Shown: one piece after another, positions 47,816 to 56,883 of the stretch
Position numbering within the stretch: position 1 is the stretch's first letter
Layout of the letters: every line of letters starts with the position of its first letter
NCBI RefSeq assembly: GCF_003957295.1
Contig: NZ_RQPJ01000005.1
Span: forward strand, 492,282-556,281
Direction: 5' to 3'
DNA: 64,000 bases
DNA from: Arenibacter aquaticus
Lineage (GTDB): Bacteria; Bacteroidota; Bacteroidia; Flavobacteriales; Flavobacteriaceae
Notes under the pieces: generated by a model
What the model was told of the DNA's origin: nothing
The model's input: only the letters and a program-made list of their open reading frames with translations
Database searches by the model: none
Translations under genes and position numbers: made by a program

Positions 47816-48490
47816 CTAGTCCTTTATTTGAACCCGACCACCGGCAAAAGTATTCTTGTTCACTTCCTTGGGGTTGCCATAAACCACGACATCTCCACCT
47901 GCCCTAATAGTGATATCAATCGCGTCCGATGTATGCATCTCAGCCTCCCCTCCGGCTGTTATCTTAACAGTGCCGCGCTTACTCACCAAAGGTTTTCCCA
48001 CAAAGACGCCTCCTGTATTTAACACCACCTCTTGGGTGTTGGTCTTCCCTGCAGCCTCTACAATGCCTCCGGTAACACATCTCACCACCACATCCTGCAC
48101 TGCCAAACCAACCTTAATCTTAGCCCCTTCTTGCGTCCTTAATTCAATTTTATCCTGATCCAAGGTTTGGCTTACCGTAATCTTGGCCCCTTCATTACCG
48201 TCTATAACCGCTATATCTTTATAATACACCTCAACAAAAGTATCCTCTCCATGGAAAATTTTATCCAAGGCCATTCTAATCTTTAAGGTTCCGTTTTTGT
48301 TTACAATTTGGATGTCATCTACATTGTCTCCTTTTACCAGAACTTTATTTTCATTGGATTCAATAAGGTTTACAGCAATTAGATCGTACACCTTTATGGT
48401 TTTAAAATCGCCCACCGATTTTTCCACAGTCCGCTGTGAGACCCCTATAAAGGACACCAATAAACACCCCAAAACCAACAACTTACTCAT
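47816..48490 (-). CDS. GIN-domain (DUF2807) exported protein
   Basis: About 224 residues from ATG 48490. Signal peptide to about residue 18, then a repetitive beta-helix-like sequence with short beta-strand repeats (VDDIQIVNKNGTLKIRM, GAKITVSQTLDQDKI, GGVFVGKPL). The end GNPKEVNKNTFAGGRVQIKD is typical of the head-GIN domain. The family is widespread in Bacteroidota envelopes; function unknown. Confidence 0.85.
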   Translation of the reverse strand: MSKLLVLGCLLVSFIGVSQRTVEKSVGDFKTIKVYDLIAVNLIESNENKVLVKGDNVDDIQIVNKNGTLKIRMALDKIFHGEDTFVEVYYKDIAVIDGNEGAKITVSQTLDQDKIELRTQEGAKIKVGLAVQDVVVRCVTGGIVEAAGKTNTQEVVLNTGGVFVGKPLVSKRGTVKITAGGEAEMHTSDAIDITIRAGGDVVVYGNPKEVNKNTFAGGRVQIKD

Positions 48491-48663
48491 TTTTATCATT
48501 TTTATTCATAGGTTTTATTCTAGGACCCAAGCGGTCCCAAAGATTTTTGCCTTCTATTATTCTGTGTAAAGATGAAACAAAATAGAATTTGTTACACTTG
48601 TTTAAAGAAACAATTAACATTTTTTGAAACATTGAAACGAACGCCATGTTTAAGAAATCCTTA

Positions 48664-48693
48664 CAAACAAAAAAACCCGCAAAAAGCGGGTTT
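48664..48693 (-). terminator. Intrinsic terminator of the aromatic amino acid operon
   Basis: An 8-bp perfect stem, AAACCCGC with GCGGGTTT (48673-48680, 48686-48693). A-rich bases to the left give the T tract on the minus strand. It lies just past the DAHP synthase stop. Confidence 0.85.
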
Positions 48694-48716
48694 AAACGGT
48701 TTACCAAAAAAATAAT

Positions 48717-49799
48717 CTAAGAGTTGATTATTTTTTCCTGGTGATTTATGGATTCCTGATGAATGGCCTTGAACATTTTCAAAACAAACTCCTCGCTCAA
48801 TCCTTTTGACTCACCTTCCAAGATCATATTACCTAAAATAGCGTTCCAACGGTTGCTTTGCAATACCGCAACGTTTTTCTGCTTTTTCAAAGCACCGATG
48901 CTATCGGAAACTTTCATTCTTTTTCCAAGCATGTCTATCAACTGGTTATCCAGAACATCTATTTGTGCCCTTAGACCACTTAGCTCACTGTTATATGCTG
49001 CTTCCGGATCTGACTCTTTTCTGATTTTCAAATCTCTCATGATCTGGATCAATTTGGTAGGCGTCACCTGTTGTGCGGCATCACTCCATGCATTCTCAGG
49101 ATCAAAATGGGTTTCAATCATTAAGCCATCAAAATTAAGGTCCAAGGCAGTCTGGGAGACATCAAAGATCATTTCCCTATTCCCAGTAATGTGGGAAGGA
49201 TCGTTGATCAAAGGCAAATCAGGGAATTTATTTTGAAATTCTATCGCCAATTGCCATTCCGGAATATTCCTATATTTAGTTTTCTCGTAGGTAGAGAACC
49301 CTCTGTGTATGGCACCTAAATTTTTAATCCCGGCAGAATGCAACCTTTCAATACCACCAAGCCATAAAGCCAAATCTGGATTTACCGGATTCTTCACCAA
49401 TACTATTTTATCTGTCCCCTCCAAGGCATCAGCAATCTCCTGCATGATAAACGGACTCACTGTTGAACGGGCCCCTATCCACAACAAATCAATGTCATGC
49501 TCCAATGCCAACTTAACATGGGCGGCATTAGCCACTTCGGTACAAGTTTTCATACCGGTCTCTGCCTTCACTTTCTGCAACCACTTTAAACCTAAAGCTC
49601 CTACCCCTTCAAACATTCCGGGACGTGTTCTTGGCTTCCAGATACCAGCACGAAAATAGTTTACATCGGTATCTTTTAACTCATTGGCAATTTGGAGCAC
49701 TTGCTCTTCTGTTTCCGCACTACAAGGCCCGGCAATTACTAGTGGATGGTCCAATTTCATATCGTCCAACCATGTTCTCATTTGTTTTGAATTTTCCAT
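48717..49799 (-). CDS. DAHP synthase fused to chorismate mutase
   Basis: A 360-residue bifunctional enzyme. The N-terminal 260 residues are DAHP synthase of the type I-beta/KDO8P-like class (AGPCSAETEEQ, FRAGIWKPRTRP, DPSHITGNR), making the first shikimate-pathway intermediate. The last 90 residues (SELSGLRAQIDVLDNQLIDM, KRMKVSDSIG) are an AroQ-type chorismate mutase. The fusion lets chorismate-pathway products regulate the first step. Last gene of the operon. Confidence 0.95.
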   Translation of the reverse strand: MENSKQMRTWLDDMKLDHPLVIAGPCSAETEEQVLQIANELKDTDVNYFRAGIWKPRTRPGMFEGVGALGLKWLQKVKAETGMKTCTEVANAAHVKLALEHDIDLLWIGARSTVSPFIMQEIADALEGTDKIVLVKNPVNPDLALWLGGIERLHSAGIKNLGAIHRGFSTYEKTKYRNIPEWQLAIEFQNKFPDLPLINDPSHITGNREMIFDVSQTALDLNFDGLMIETHFDPENAWSDAAQQVTPTKLIQIMRDLKIRKESDPEAAYNSELSGLRAQIDVLDNQLIDMLGKRMKVSDSIGALKKQKNVAVLQSNRWNAILGNMILEGESKGLSEEFVLKMFKAIHQESINHQEKIINS

Positions 49800-49806
49800 T
49801 TTTACT

Positions 49807-50667
49807 CTATTTTTTGTTAAGTGGTATTCCGTTTAATATTTCCTTTATTTTATTCGTATTATTCATTTCGTTATAAATGCCCTCATAATCATCACTGATC
49901 AACATTTTTTCAAATTCCTTTAGGTTTTCTATATATTCCCCTAAGGTTTCCACAACATTGGCCTTATTTTGTTCAAAAATGGGGGTCCACATGGCTGGTG
50001 AACTTTTGGCCAAACGCACGGTGCTCTCAAATCCACTGCCTGCCATATCAAATATATCCCTTTCATTTTTTTCCTTTTCTATCACCGTCTTCCCCAACAT
50101 AAAAGAACTTATATGGGACAGGTGTGAAACATAGGCAATATGCTTATCATGAGCTTCCGGATTCATATATCTGATCCGCATCCCCAATTCATGAAATAAC
50201 TGCAATGCCCTTTCCTGTAGCTTAAAGGCTGTTTTTTCTATTTCACAAATAATATTGGTCTTCCCTATATACAAGCCCTCAATAGCCGCGGAAGGCCCTG
50301 AAAACTCCGTTCCTGCAATTGGGTGACAGGCCAAAAAATTTCTTCTTTTGGGGTGGTCTTCCAAGGTTTTACATATTAGTGCCTTGGTAGAGCCTGCATC
50401 AAACACCACTGCATCGTCATTAACAGCATCCAAAATTATGGGCAATTCCCGCACCATAACATCTACAGGTATACTAACAATGACCATATCGGCCTCATGG
50501 AGCTTTCCGTAATCTGCCTTTTCATCAATCAAGGACAGGGCCAAGGCCTCGTCCAAATGAAGCTCATTGGCGTCAATTCCAAAAATTCTTGTATCGGGCC
50601 GGGAACGCTTGATATCCCTGGCCAAAGACCCTCCAATTAGTCCGATACCGATTACAAATACATTCAT
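49807..50667 (-). CDS. tyrA: Prephenate dehydrogenase
   Basis: A 286-residue NAD-dependent enzyme of tyrosine synthesis. GIGLIGGSLARDIK at the N-terminus is the dinucleotide-binding loop, and HPIAGTEFSGP carries a conserved active-site His. It has no chorismate mutase domain, consistent with the fused enzyme next door (7-bp gap). Confidence 0.95.
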   Translation of the reverse strand: MNVFVIGIGLIGGSLARDIKRSRPDTRIFGIDANELHLDEALALSLIDEKADYGKLHEADMVIVSIPVDVMVRELPIILDAVNDDAVVFDAGSTKALICKTLEDHPKRRNFLACHPIAGTEFSGPSAAIEGLYIGKTNIICEIEKTAFKLQERALQLFHELGMRIRYMNPEAHDKHIAYVSHLSHISSFMLGKTVIEKEKNERDIFDMAGSGFESTVRLAKSSPAMWTPIFEQNKANVVETLGEYIENLKEFEKMLISDDYEGIYNEMNNTNKIKEILNGIPLNKK

Positions 50668-50748
50668 ATTAATTCTGCATTAGTTCCTAAGAAGAACAAT
50701 ACCGGCAACCCCAATCACCCTACAGATTGCCCTTATTCATTTTTTACT

Positions 50749-51891
50749 TTAAAACCTACTTATGGCTTCTGCTATCTTAGCTGCAGAAACACATAGTGAA
50801 AATCTAATATAACCCTCTCCGTTAGACCCAAATATGGTTCCCGGGGTAATAAAAATATTCTTATCATAGAGTACCTTATCTATAAATTCTTCGGCAGATG
50901 GTATTCCCGATGGCAACTTTGCCCATACGAACATACCCACCGATTTTTTATCATAGGTACAGTTGAGTTTGTTGGCCAGTTCATAAACCAATTCCCGACG
51001 TTCATTATATACGGTATTCAATTGCTTAAACCAAGCATCACTACTATTAAGGGCGGCAATGGCACCTTTCTGAATACCATAAAACATTCCGGAATCCATA
51101 TTGCTTTTCACCTTAAGAACAGCATTGATATGTTCACTACTCCCTAAAACCAATCCTACACGCCAGCCCGCCATGTTAAAGGTCTTACTCAAGGAGTTTA
51201 ATTCCAAAGCTACCTCCTGTGCTCCTTCCAATTCCAAAATACTAATAGGTTCCTCGTTCAAGACAAAGCTATACGGGTTGTCATTCACCAATAAAATATC
51301 ATTTTCTTTGGCAAAATCCACCAGCCTTTGCAACTGTTCCCTACTCGCAATAGCCCCGGTAGGCATATGCGGATAACTGGTCCACATCACCTTTACCTTG
51401 GACAGGTCCCTTTCTCCCAGGACGTCCAAATCCGGAAACCAGCCATTATTATCCGTTAAATCATAATATAGTGGTTTAGCTCCAACCAAATTGGTCACAG
51501 AGGTATAGGTAGGGTACCCTGGATTGGGAATCAACACTTCATCACCTGGGTTCAAAAAGGCAAGACTAATATGCATTATCCCTTCTTTAGACCCCATTAA
51601 AGGCAATACCTGGGACTGAGGATCTACGGCAACACCAAACCTCTTCTTATAAAAAGAAGCAAAGGATTCCCGTAATTCGGGCAAACCCTGATAGCTCTGG
51701 TACTGATGCGCCCCATCATGTGCCACGGCATCCTTAATGGCGTTCACCACCTCGGCAGAGGGCTCCAAATCCGGACTCCCAATACCCATATTTATAATTG
51801 GCCTGCCTTGGGCCATTAATCCCCTGACTTCCCGCAATTTTTTGGAGAAGTAGTATTCCTCAACCGTATTTAACCTATTCGCCGTAATCAT
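50749..51891 (-). CDS. Class I/II aminotransferase (aromatic operon)
   Basis: A 380-residue PLP enzyme. NSLSKTFNMAGWRVG carries the PLP lysine, and NPGYPTYTS and NDNPYSF are fold-type I motifs. It overlaps pheA by 4 bp (ATGA). From its place between pheA and tyrA it probably transaminates prephenate or the phenylpyruvate/hydroxyphenylpyruvate products, but family members also act on other amino acids. Confidence 0.9.
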   Translation of the reverse strand: MITANRLNTVEEYYFSKKLREVRGLMAQGRPIINMGIGSPDLEPSAEVVNAIKDAVAHDGAHQYQSYQGLPELRESFASFYKKRFGVAVDPQSQVLPLMGSKEGIMHISLAFLNPGDEVLIPNPGYPTYTSVTNLVGAKPLYYDLTDNNGWFPDLDVLGERDLSKVKVMWTSYPHMPTGAIASREQLQRLVDFAKENDILLVNDNPYSFVLNEEPISILELEGAQEVALELNSLSKTFNMAGWRVGLVLGSSEHINAVLKVKSNMDSGMFYGIQKGAIAALNSSDAWFKQLNTVYNERRELVYELANKLNCTYDKKSVGMFVWAKLPSGIPSAEEFIDKVLYDKNIFITPGTIFGSNGEGYIRFSLCVSAAKIAEAISRF

Positions 51892-52718
51892 ATTGTTCTG
51901 GCATTTTTATATTCGCCCAAGACTCTAAATTCTTCAGACATTATTTCCAATAAAGCTTTCGCTTTTACAAAGTGTTCATATTTTTCAAAGGTAACATCCA
52001 CAAAAAATGAATATTTCCACGGCATCTCTATAACCGGTAGCGACTGGATCTTTGTAAGGTTAAGGTTACAATCGCTCATCACATTCAATATTGTAGCCAA
52101 GCTACCCCGCTTATGGTCAGTGATAAAACGCACGGACGCCTTATTTATTTCATGCTCCGGCAAGACCTTATTCTTCGTCTTAACAATGATAAACCTAGTG
52201 GAATTTTCCTTTATGGTCTGTATTTCCGACTGAATAATTTCCAAATCGTACAATTCCGCAGCTACTTTAGGCGCTATGGCCGCAATACCCTTTAATTGGT
52301 TTTCCTGAATTCTTTTTGCCGTCTCCGCCGTATCAACATCCTCTACCAATTTAATGTGCCGGTATTCCTTAAAAAACTCGTTGCACTGCAACAGCGCCAT
52401 AGGATGGGAACGCACCTCCTTTATATCATTTATAGTCTGCCCTCTCAAAGCCATTAGGTTGTGATGAATACTTAAATACTGTTCACCTATTATATGAAGG
52501 TTCTTGTGAAAGACCAGTGCGTAATTTGGAATTATGGATCCGGCGATAGAATTCTCTATGGCCATTACCGCTTTGTCTGCTGTCTTATTTAGTAAATGCT
52601 CCACCAAAATATCAAAAGATGAGCATTCTACAAACGTAACATTGTCCCCAAAATAATCCTTGGCCACCTGATGGTGATTAGACCCCTTTATACCCTGTAT
52701 TGCAATTTTTAATTCCAC
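51888..52718 (-). CDS. pheA: Prephenate dehydratase
   Basis: A 276-residue enzyme of phenylalanine synthesis, without the chorismate mutase domain of E. coli PheA. NSIAGSIIPNYALV is the catalytic region, and the C-terminal part (HKRGSLATILNVMSDCNLNLTKIQS) is the ACT domain for phenylalanine feedback. The start is GTG at 52718; GGAGG lies about 13 bases upstream. First gene of the operon and preceded by an attenuator-like hairpin. Confidence 0.95.
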   Translation of the reverse strand: MELKIAIQGIKGSNHHQVAKDYFGDNVTFVECSSFDILVEHLLNKTADKAVMAIENSIAGSIIPNYALVFHKNLHIIGEQYLSIHHNLMALRGQTINDIKEVRSHPMALLQCNEFFKEYRHIKLVEDVDTAETAKRIQENQLKGIAAIAPKVAAELYDLEIIQSEIQTIKENSTRFIIVKTKNKVLPEHEINKASVRFITDHKRGSLATILNVMSDCNLNLTKIQSLPVIEMPWKYSFFVDVTFEKYEHFVKAKALLEIMSEEFRVLGEYKNARTI

Positions 52719-52801
52719 TCTAATATTATTTCCTCCAAACTATGACAATCAATGCCCAATCCATTTTAAACCCCTCTTACCTAGAAAGTTGAACCCAAAA
52801 A

Positions 52802-52828
52802 AAAAGTCCCAGTTTTCACGGGACTTTT
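52802..52828 (-). terminator. Terminator-like hairpin in the pheA leader (putative attenuator)
   Basis: A 9-bp perfect stem, AAAAGTCCC with GGGACTTTT, 9-base loop, then nine T on the minus strand. It points into pheA, 84 bases ahead of its start codon, and has no annotated gene upstream to terminate. GGGACT about 40 bases upstream can pair with the same 5' arm, giving a possible antiterminator. Confidence 0.7.
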
Positions 52829-52901
52829 AAATATATACATCTTGTAATATACTAGAATAGTCCCCTTCCTCCCTTAAAAAAGAAGTAAAAGTAAAAACCA
52901 T
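52827..52901 (-). CDS. Candidate leader peptide of the pheA operon
   Basis: A 24-codon open frame with Phe codons at positions 3, 5 and 8 (MVFTFTSF...), stopping at the base of the hairpin. A second candidate, 29 codons at 52874-52963, overlaps it in another frame and ends EWFLLLLF. Which is translated, if either, cannot be told here. No clear ribosome-binding site. Confidence 0.3.
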   Translation of the reverse strand: MVFTFTSFLREEGDYSSILQDVYI

Positions 52902-53164
52902 TCCAGAAATATTGCTTTGTCATTTTTTTGTAAATCTTGCGCTAAAGTAACAATTAAATTCATAACTCTACCCTTATGACGATATTTTTTTATTTATTTT
53001 GGTTAAAAGCCAAAAAATTAGGGATAAACTCCTTAATGCAACCAAAATTTGAGAATTATAAATAGCTAAGCAAAAGTTAATTCTATTCCTTCAAATACAA
53101 TTTGGTATTTACATTCATTATTTCAAACAGCTTCCTTTTAAATCAAGCATTCACTTATTTACCT

Positions 53165-53172
53165 TATTTTTG
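53165..53172 (+). promoter_or_regulatory. Putative -7 box of gldA
   Basis: TATTTTTG fits TAnnTTTG, 16 bp ahead of the gldA start; the transcript leader would be very short and no TTG lies at the right distance. Confidence 0.35.
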
Positions 53173-53188
53173 ATAAAAAAGAATACGC

Positions 53189-54082
53189 ATGTCCATTATC
53201 GTAAAAAACATTACCAAAACCTTTGGGACGCAGACAGCACTACAGGATGTTTCTTTCTCCATAGAAAAAGGTGAAATTGTAGGTTTCCTAGGCCCCAATG
53301 GTGCCGGAAAGTCAACAATGATGAAAATACTTACCACCTATCACACTGCAGATGAGGGACAGGCTGTGGTAAATATGTTTGACGTTTTGGAGGAAAAGAA
53401 AAATGTACAAAAGAGCATTGGCTACCTTCCTGAACACAACCCCTTATATCTGGACATGTATGTTAAGGAATACCTTGGGTTCAATGCCAATGTATACCAA
53501 GTAAACAAGGATAGGATAAAACTGGTTATTGAACAGACCGGACTAAGCCCTGAAGCCAACAAAAAAATAGGGCAACTCTCCAAGGGATATAGACAAAGGG
53601 TAGGCTTAGCTGCAGCCTTGTTGCACGACCCTGAAGTACTAATTTTGGATGAACCCACAACTGGACTGGACCCCAACCAATTGTTGGAAATTAGAAAATT
53701 GATAAAGGAGATAGGAAAGGAAAAAACCATTCTTTTGTCTACCCATATAATGAAAGAGGTAGAAGCGGTATGCGACCGGGTTCTCATTATTAACAAGGGA
53801 AGACTTGTAGCCGATAAAAAACTCTCCGAATTGCGGGAAGAAGAAGATCAAGTATTAATAGTAGAATTTGATTTCAGGGTAGAGGAAGCCTTTCTAAAAA
53901 AACTGCCCGAGGTTACACAGGTACAAAACACCGGTGGTTTTGTTTACGAGATTACCTTTAACACTACAAAGGATATGCGGCCGGCCGTATTTGATTTTGC
54001 CCATGACAACAAACTAAAAACACTGCAACTGAGCCGAAAGAACAAAAACTTGGAAAGTCTGTTTAGCGAATTAACCCTCTAA
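53189..54082 (+). CDS. gldA: Gliding motility ABC transporter ATP-binding protein GldA
   Basis: A 297-residue ATPase. Walker A is GPNGAGKST, the signature LSKGYRQRVGL, Walker B LILDEPTTGLDP. The start MSIIVKNITKTFGTQTAL and the segment YLPEHNPLYLDMYVKEYL are typical of GldA, which works with GldF and GldG (not in the window). It could be read as a generic ABC ATPase, but the match and the gldB/gldC context favour GldA. Confidence 0.9.
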   Translation: MSIIVKNITKTFGTQTALQDVSFSIEKGEIVGFLGPNGAGKSTMMKILTTYHTADEGQAVVNMFDVLEEKKNVQKSIGYLPEHNPLYLDMYVKEYLGFNANVYQVNKDRIKLVIEQTGLSPEANKKIGQLSKGYRQRVGLAAALLHDPEVLILDEPTTGLDPNQLLEIRKLIKEIGKEKTILLSTHIMKEVEAVCDRVLIINKGRLVADKKLSELREEEDQVLIVEFDFRVEEAFLKKLPEVTQVQNTGGFVYEITFNTTKDMRPAVFDFAHDNKLKTLQLSRKNKNLESLFSELTL

Positions 54083-54111
54083 CCTCTATTACGCCCAGAT
54101 TTCCACAACTT

Positions 54112-54984
54112 TTAGAGTTTTTGAACAATTGGATTAAAGGCTTTGGATGCCACCAGAACCCTATCGCCCACCCTTAAATTATTGGCCTCATTGGGATCAA
54201 CCACCACCCTAATAATATCATTACCTATTAAGACCGAGACCACATTAAAAACATCTTCTTGTTGTATCTTTAAAACTTCCCCTGAAAACCTAAACTTGGC
54301 ACTGGTTTTATTAAGACCAAAGAATTCGTCTGTTGCACCTTTTCTAACAACCTGCCCATTATGAAGTTCAAAAACCATATCCGAGAGCCTTACTATTTCT
54401 CCAATATCATGACTTACCAGAAGTGTTGTAAGCTTAAATTCCTTGTGTATGAGCAGCAAATATTCCTGTAATTTTGTTCGCATACGCACATCCAACGCAG
54501 ACAAAGGCTCATCCAATACCAATATATCAGGTCGTGGTACCATGGCCCTGGCCAAAGCCACTCGTTGCTTTTGCCCGCCGGACAAAGACTCGGGCTTTCT
54601 ATACCGCAACTCTCCTAGAGCCATAAAATCAATTAACTCATGTATTACTTTTTTATCCTGATTTTTAAAAAGGGCAAACTCCAAGTTTTGTTCAACGGTC
54701 ATATTTGGAAAAAGCGCATAATCCTGAAAAACATACCCCAACTTACGTTGTTGTGGCCTTAGATTTATTCTCTTTTCGCTATCAAACCAAGTTTCCCCGT
54801 TCACCACTATCCTTCCGCTATCCGGTTTCAACATGCCGCCCAACATTCTAAGGGTAGATGTCTTTCCAGCGCCAGATTCTCCATAAAAGCTCACAAATTG
54901 CCTCTTGTCCACACTTAGTTGCACATCCAAGGACATACACCCCCCTTCCGATCCCAGTTTTTTATGTACGTCCAAAGATATCAT
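54112..54984 (-). CDS. modC: Molybdate ABC transporter ATP-binding protein
   Basis: A 290-residue ATPase: Walker A GESGAGKTS, signature LSGGQKQRVALARA, Walker B LVLDEPLSALD. A C-terminal TOBE domain covers about residues 215-290. It powers molybdate import through ModB; the two genes overlap by 4 bp. Confidence 0.94.
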   Translation of the reverse strand: MISLDVHKKLGSEGGCMSLDVQLSVDKRQFVSFYGESGAGKTSTLRMLGGMLKPDSGRIVVNGETWFDSEKRINLRPQQRKLGYVFQDYALFPNMTVEQNLEFALFKNQDKKVIHELIDFMALGELRYRKPESLSGGQKQRVALARAMVPRPDILVLDEPLSALDVRMRTKLQEYLLLIHKEFKLTTLLVSHDIGEIVRLSDMVFELHNGQVVRKGATDEFFGLNKTSAKFRFSGEVLKIQQEDVFNVVSVLIGNDIIRVVVDPNEANNLRVGDRVLVASKAFNPIVQKL

Positions 54985-55655
54985 CGGTTAAGTCGTTTTA
55001 AATACCCCCCATTGGCCATATACACCAAAAGAAGTATCGCAAAGGTTATGGCAAATAGGATGAGGGAATAGGAATTGGCCGCCCCATAATTCAATGCTTC
55101 CACTTCGTCATAAATGGCTATGGATGCCACTTTTGTTTTACCGGGCATATTGCCCCCTATCATTAACACAACCCCAAACTCTCCTACGGTATGGGCAAAA
55201 GAAAGCACTACCCCGGTTAACAAGGATGGCTTAATATTAGGCAGCAACACTTTAAAAAGGGTGGTGATCTTTGATTTTCCCATGCTATAGGACGCCTCCC
55301 TAAGGGTGGTTGCAAGTGATGACAATCCGGCCTGGATAGGCTGCACCATAAAAGGTAGGCTATATATAACCGACGCCACTACTAGGCCTCCAAAAGAAAA
55401 TATCAGTTTAATTCCAAGGTGCTGGTTCAACCAACCCCCAAAAGCATTTTCAGGACTGAAGGCTACCAACATATAAAAGCCAAGCACTGTTGGTGGTAGC
55501 ACTAGCGGCATACTGACCAAGGTTTCCACAACCGGTTTTAATTTAGATCGGGAATGTGCTAGCCAATTGGCGATAGGGATAGCGACCACCAACAATATTG
55601 CCGTGGTAATCAAAGCAAGTTTAAAAGTAAGTACCAAGGGTTCCCAATCCATCAC
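54981..55655 (-). CDS. modB: Molybdate ABC transporter permease
   Basis: A 224-residue inner-membrane permease with about five helices. The EAA loop (TLREASYSMGKSKITTLFKVLLP) contacts ModC, and MPLVLPPTVLGFYML is typical of ModB. Overlaps modC and the TOBE gene by 4 bp each. Confidence 0.95.
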   Translation of the reverse strand: MMDWEPLVLTFKLALITTAILLVVAIPIANWLAHSRSKLKPVVETLVSMPLVLPPTVLGFYMLVAFSPENAFGGWLNQHLGIKLIFSFGGLVVASVIYSLPFMVQPIQAGLSSLATTLREASYSMGKSKITTLFKVLLPNIKPSLLTGVVLSFAHTVGEFGVVLMIGGNMPGKTKVASIAIYDEVEALNYGAANSYSLILFAITFAILLLVYMANGGYLKRLNR

Positions 55656-56059
55656 GGTGCCAATATTATCTCATTCAATTTAATTAAAACAGCAACTTCC
55701 ATATTTTCCTTAAGCCCAAGCTGGGCAACACTTTTTTCACTTAGTATGGCCACTACCTCGCCCAGTTGGGTAGAAAGGACAAGCCTAGATAGCAACACCC
55801 CTCTCTTTATGATCAAAATTGTGCCCAAAATTCTATTTTCAATACTAATGTTACTGACACCTTCTTTATCCGTGGCCAATACCACTTCTGTCTCCTTGAA
55901 CAACAGCTGCACCTGCCTCCCTACCACTAAGTAAGGAGCGGTCTCCGGGGTATCGATTACCACGGAAAAAAAATCGGCACACCCTCCAACCCTAACGCCC
56001 ACTATGGAAATACTTCCACTGGTTTGGATATCCACAATACTACCTGGAAAACTATTCAT
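55652..56059 (-). CDS. Stand-alone TOBE (Mop-like) molybdate-binding protein
   Basis: 135 residues with two TOBE/Mop-like repeats, the second including ENRILGTILIIKRGVLLSRL and ending in an alpha-free beta-rich segment. Small molbindins store or sense molybdate or tungstate. It lies between modA and modB with overlaps on both sides, so it belongs to the transport operon. Confidence 0.8.
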   Translation of the reverse strand: MNSFPGSIVDIQTSGSISIVGVRVGGCADFFSVVIDTPETAPYLVVGRQVQLLFKETEVVLATDKEGVSNISIENRILGTILIIKRGVLLSRLVLSTQLGEVVAILSEKSVAQLGLKENMEVAVLIKLNEIILAP

Positions 56060-56825
56060 TTATCAAATATCCAAATTCTTTTAATATCTGCTTGGCTTTG
56101 AAGGTAAAAAGAAAATCATAGAAGTCTTGCGCCTCACTCCTACTTCCCTCTTTGTGTTTAACAAGAACCACCCCTTGACCAATATTGGAGTATAAGGTAG
56201 TATCAATGGTCATCCAATGTCCCTTATCCTTCATCGCCCCGGAAAATACCGAAGAAAGGGCCGTAAAACCAATTTGTGCAGAGCGGGTAGTTATAAATTG
56301 ATCGGTCTGCGCCACACTTTCCCCATACACCAGTTTATTGGACAAAGTTTCGTACAATCCGTAGTGCTGTAGCACTTCTTTGGCAGCAACGCCATATGGT
56401 GCTGTTTTAGGATTTGCCATGGCTATATGCCTTACCCTATCTTGGGACAAGGCCCCAATAGATACCGGCACTTGTTCCTCCATGGTCCACAACACCAATT
56501 TCCCGTAAGCGTATTCCTTAGGGCGCCCCAAGGCCTTTCCCGATCTATAAACCTCCTCAGGATAGCTCATATTGGCCGCTACAAAAACGTCAAAAGGCGC
56601 CCCCTCCAATATCTGGGCTGTCAACTTTCCGGAGGATCCCAGGATTACTTGGCAAGCTACCCCTGATTTTTCCTCATAGGCCTCTACCAAGGCTTGCATG
56701 GCAGTGCGCATATTGGCGGCAGTAGCAATGGTAACTTTTTTTGAACCGTCCCCACGGCAGCCCCCAAAAAGGCAGACAAAGCCTATAAATATACACAAAC
56801 ACAAAACCTGCCTTACCCCAACCAT
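56052..56825 (-). CDS. modA: Molybdate-binding lipoprotein
   Basis: A 257-residue solute-binding protein with lipobox FGGC. ATAANMRTAMQALVEAYEEKSG at the start of the mature part, GSSGKLTAQILEGAPFDVF and the later GYGVAAKEVL-type segment (APYGVAAKEVLQHYG) are ModA-like. It delivers molybdate or tungstate to ModBC. First gene of its operon. Confidence 0.92.
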   Translation of the reverse strand: MVGVRQVLCLCIFIGFVCLFGGCRGDGSKKVTIATAANMRTAMQALVEAYEEKSGVACQVILGSSGKLTAQILEGAPFDVFVAANMSYPEEVYRSGKALGRPKEYAYGKLVLWTMEEQVPVSIGALSQDRVRHIAMANPKTAPYGVAAKEVLQHYGLYETLSNKLVYGESVAQTDQFITTRSAQIGFTALSSVFSGAMKDKGHWMTIDTTLYSNIGQGVVLVKHKEGSRSEAQDFYDFLFTFKAKQILKEFGYLINE

Positions 56826-56883
56826 TTCTTTACGGTTTATTTCTTCTTAAAACATTTTCCAAACACCAAAGTATTACATATTC

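Larger units (their letters stand above)
52719..53188. other. Intergenic leader region between pheA and gldA
   Basis: 470 bp between divergent pheA and gldA. The left third holds the terminator-like hairpin (52802-52828) and two candidate leader peptides (52874-52963 and 52827-52901, minus strand). The right third holds a possible gldA -7 box at 53165-53172. The middle is AT-rich without a recognisable element; no exact minus-strand TAnnTTTG is found for the pheA operon. Confidence 0.6.

Noticed and set aside
48523..48537. Inverted repeat GGACC/GGTCC upstream of the GIN-domain gene
   Set aside because: Too short to support an operator without further copies.
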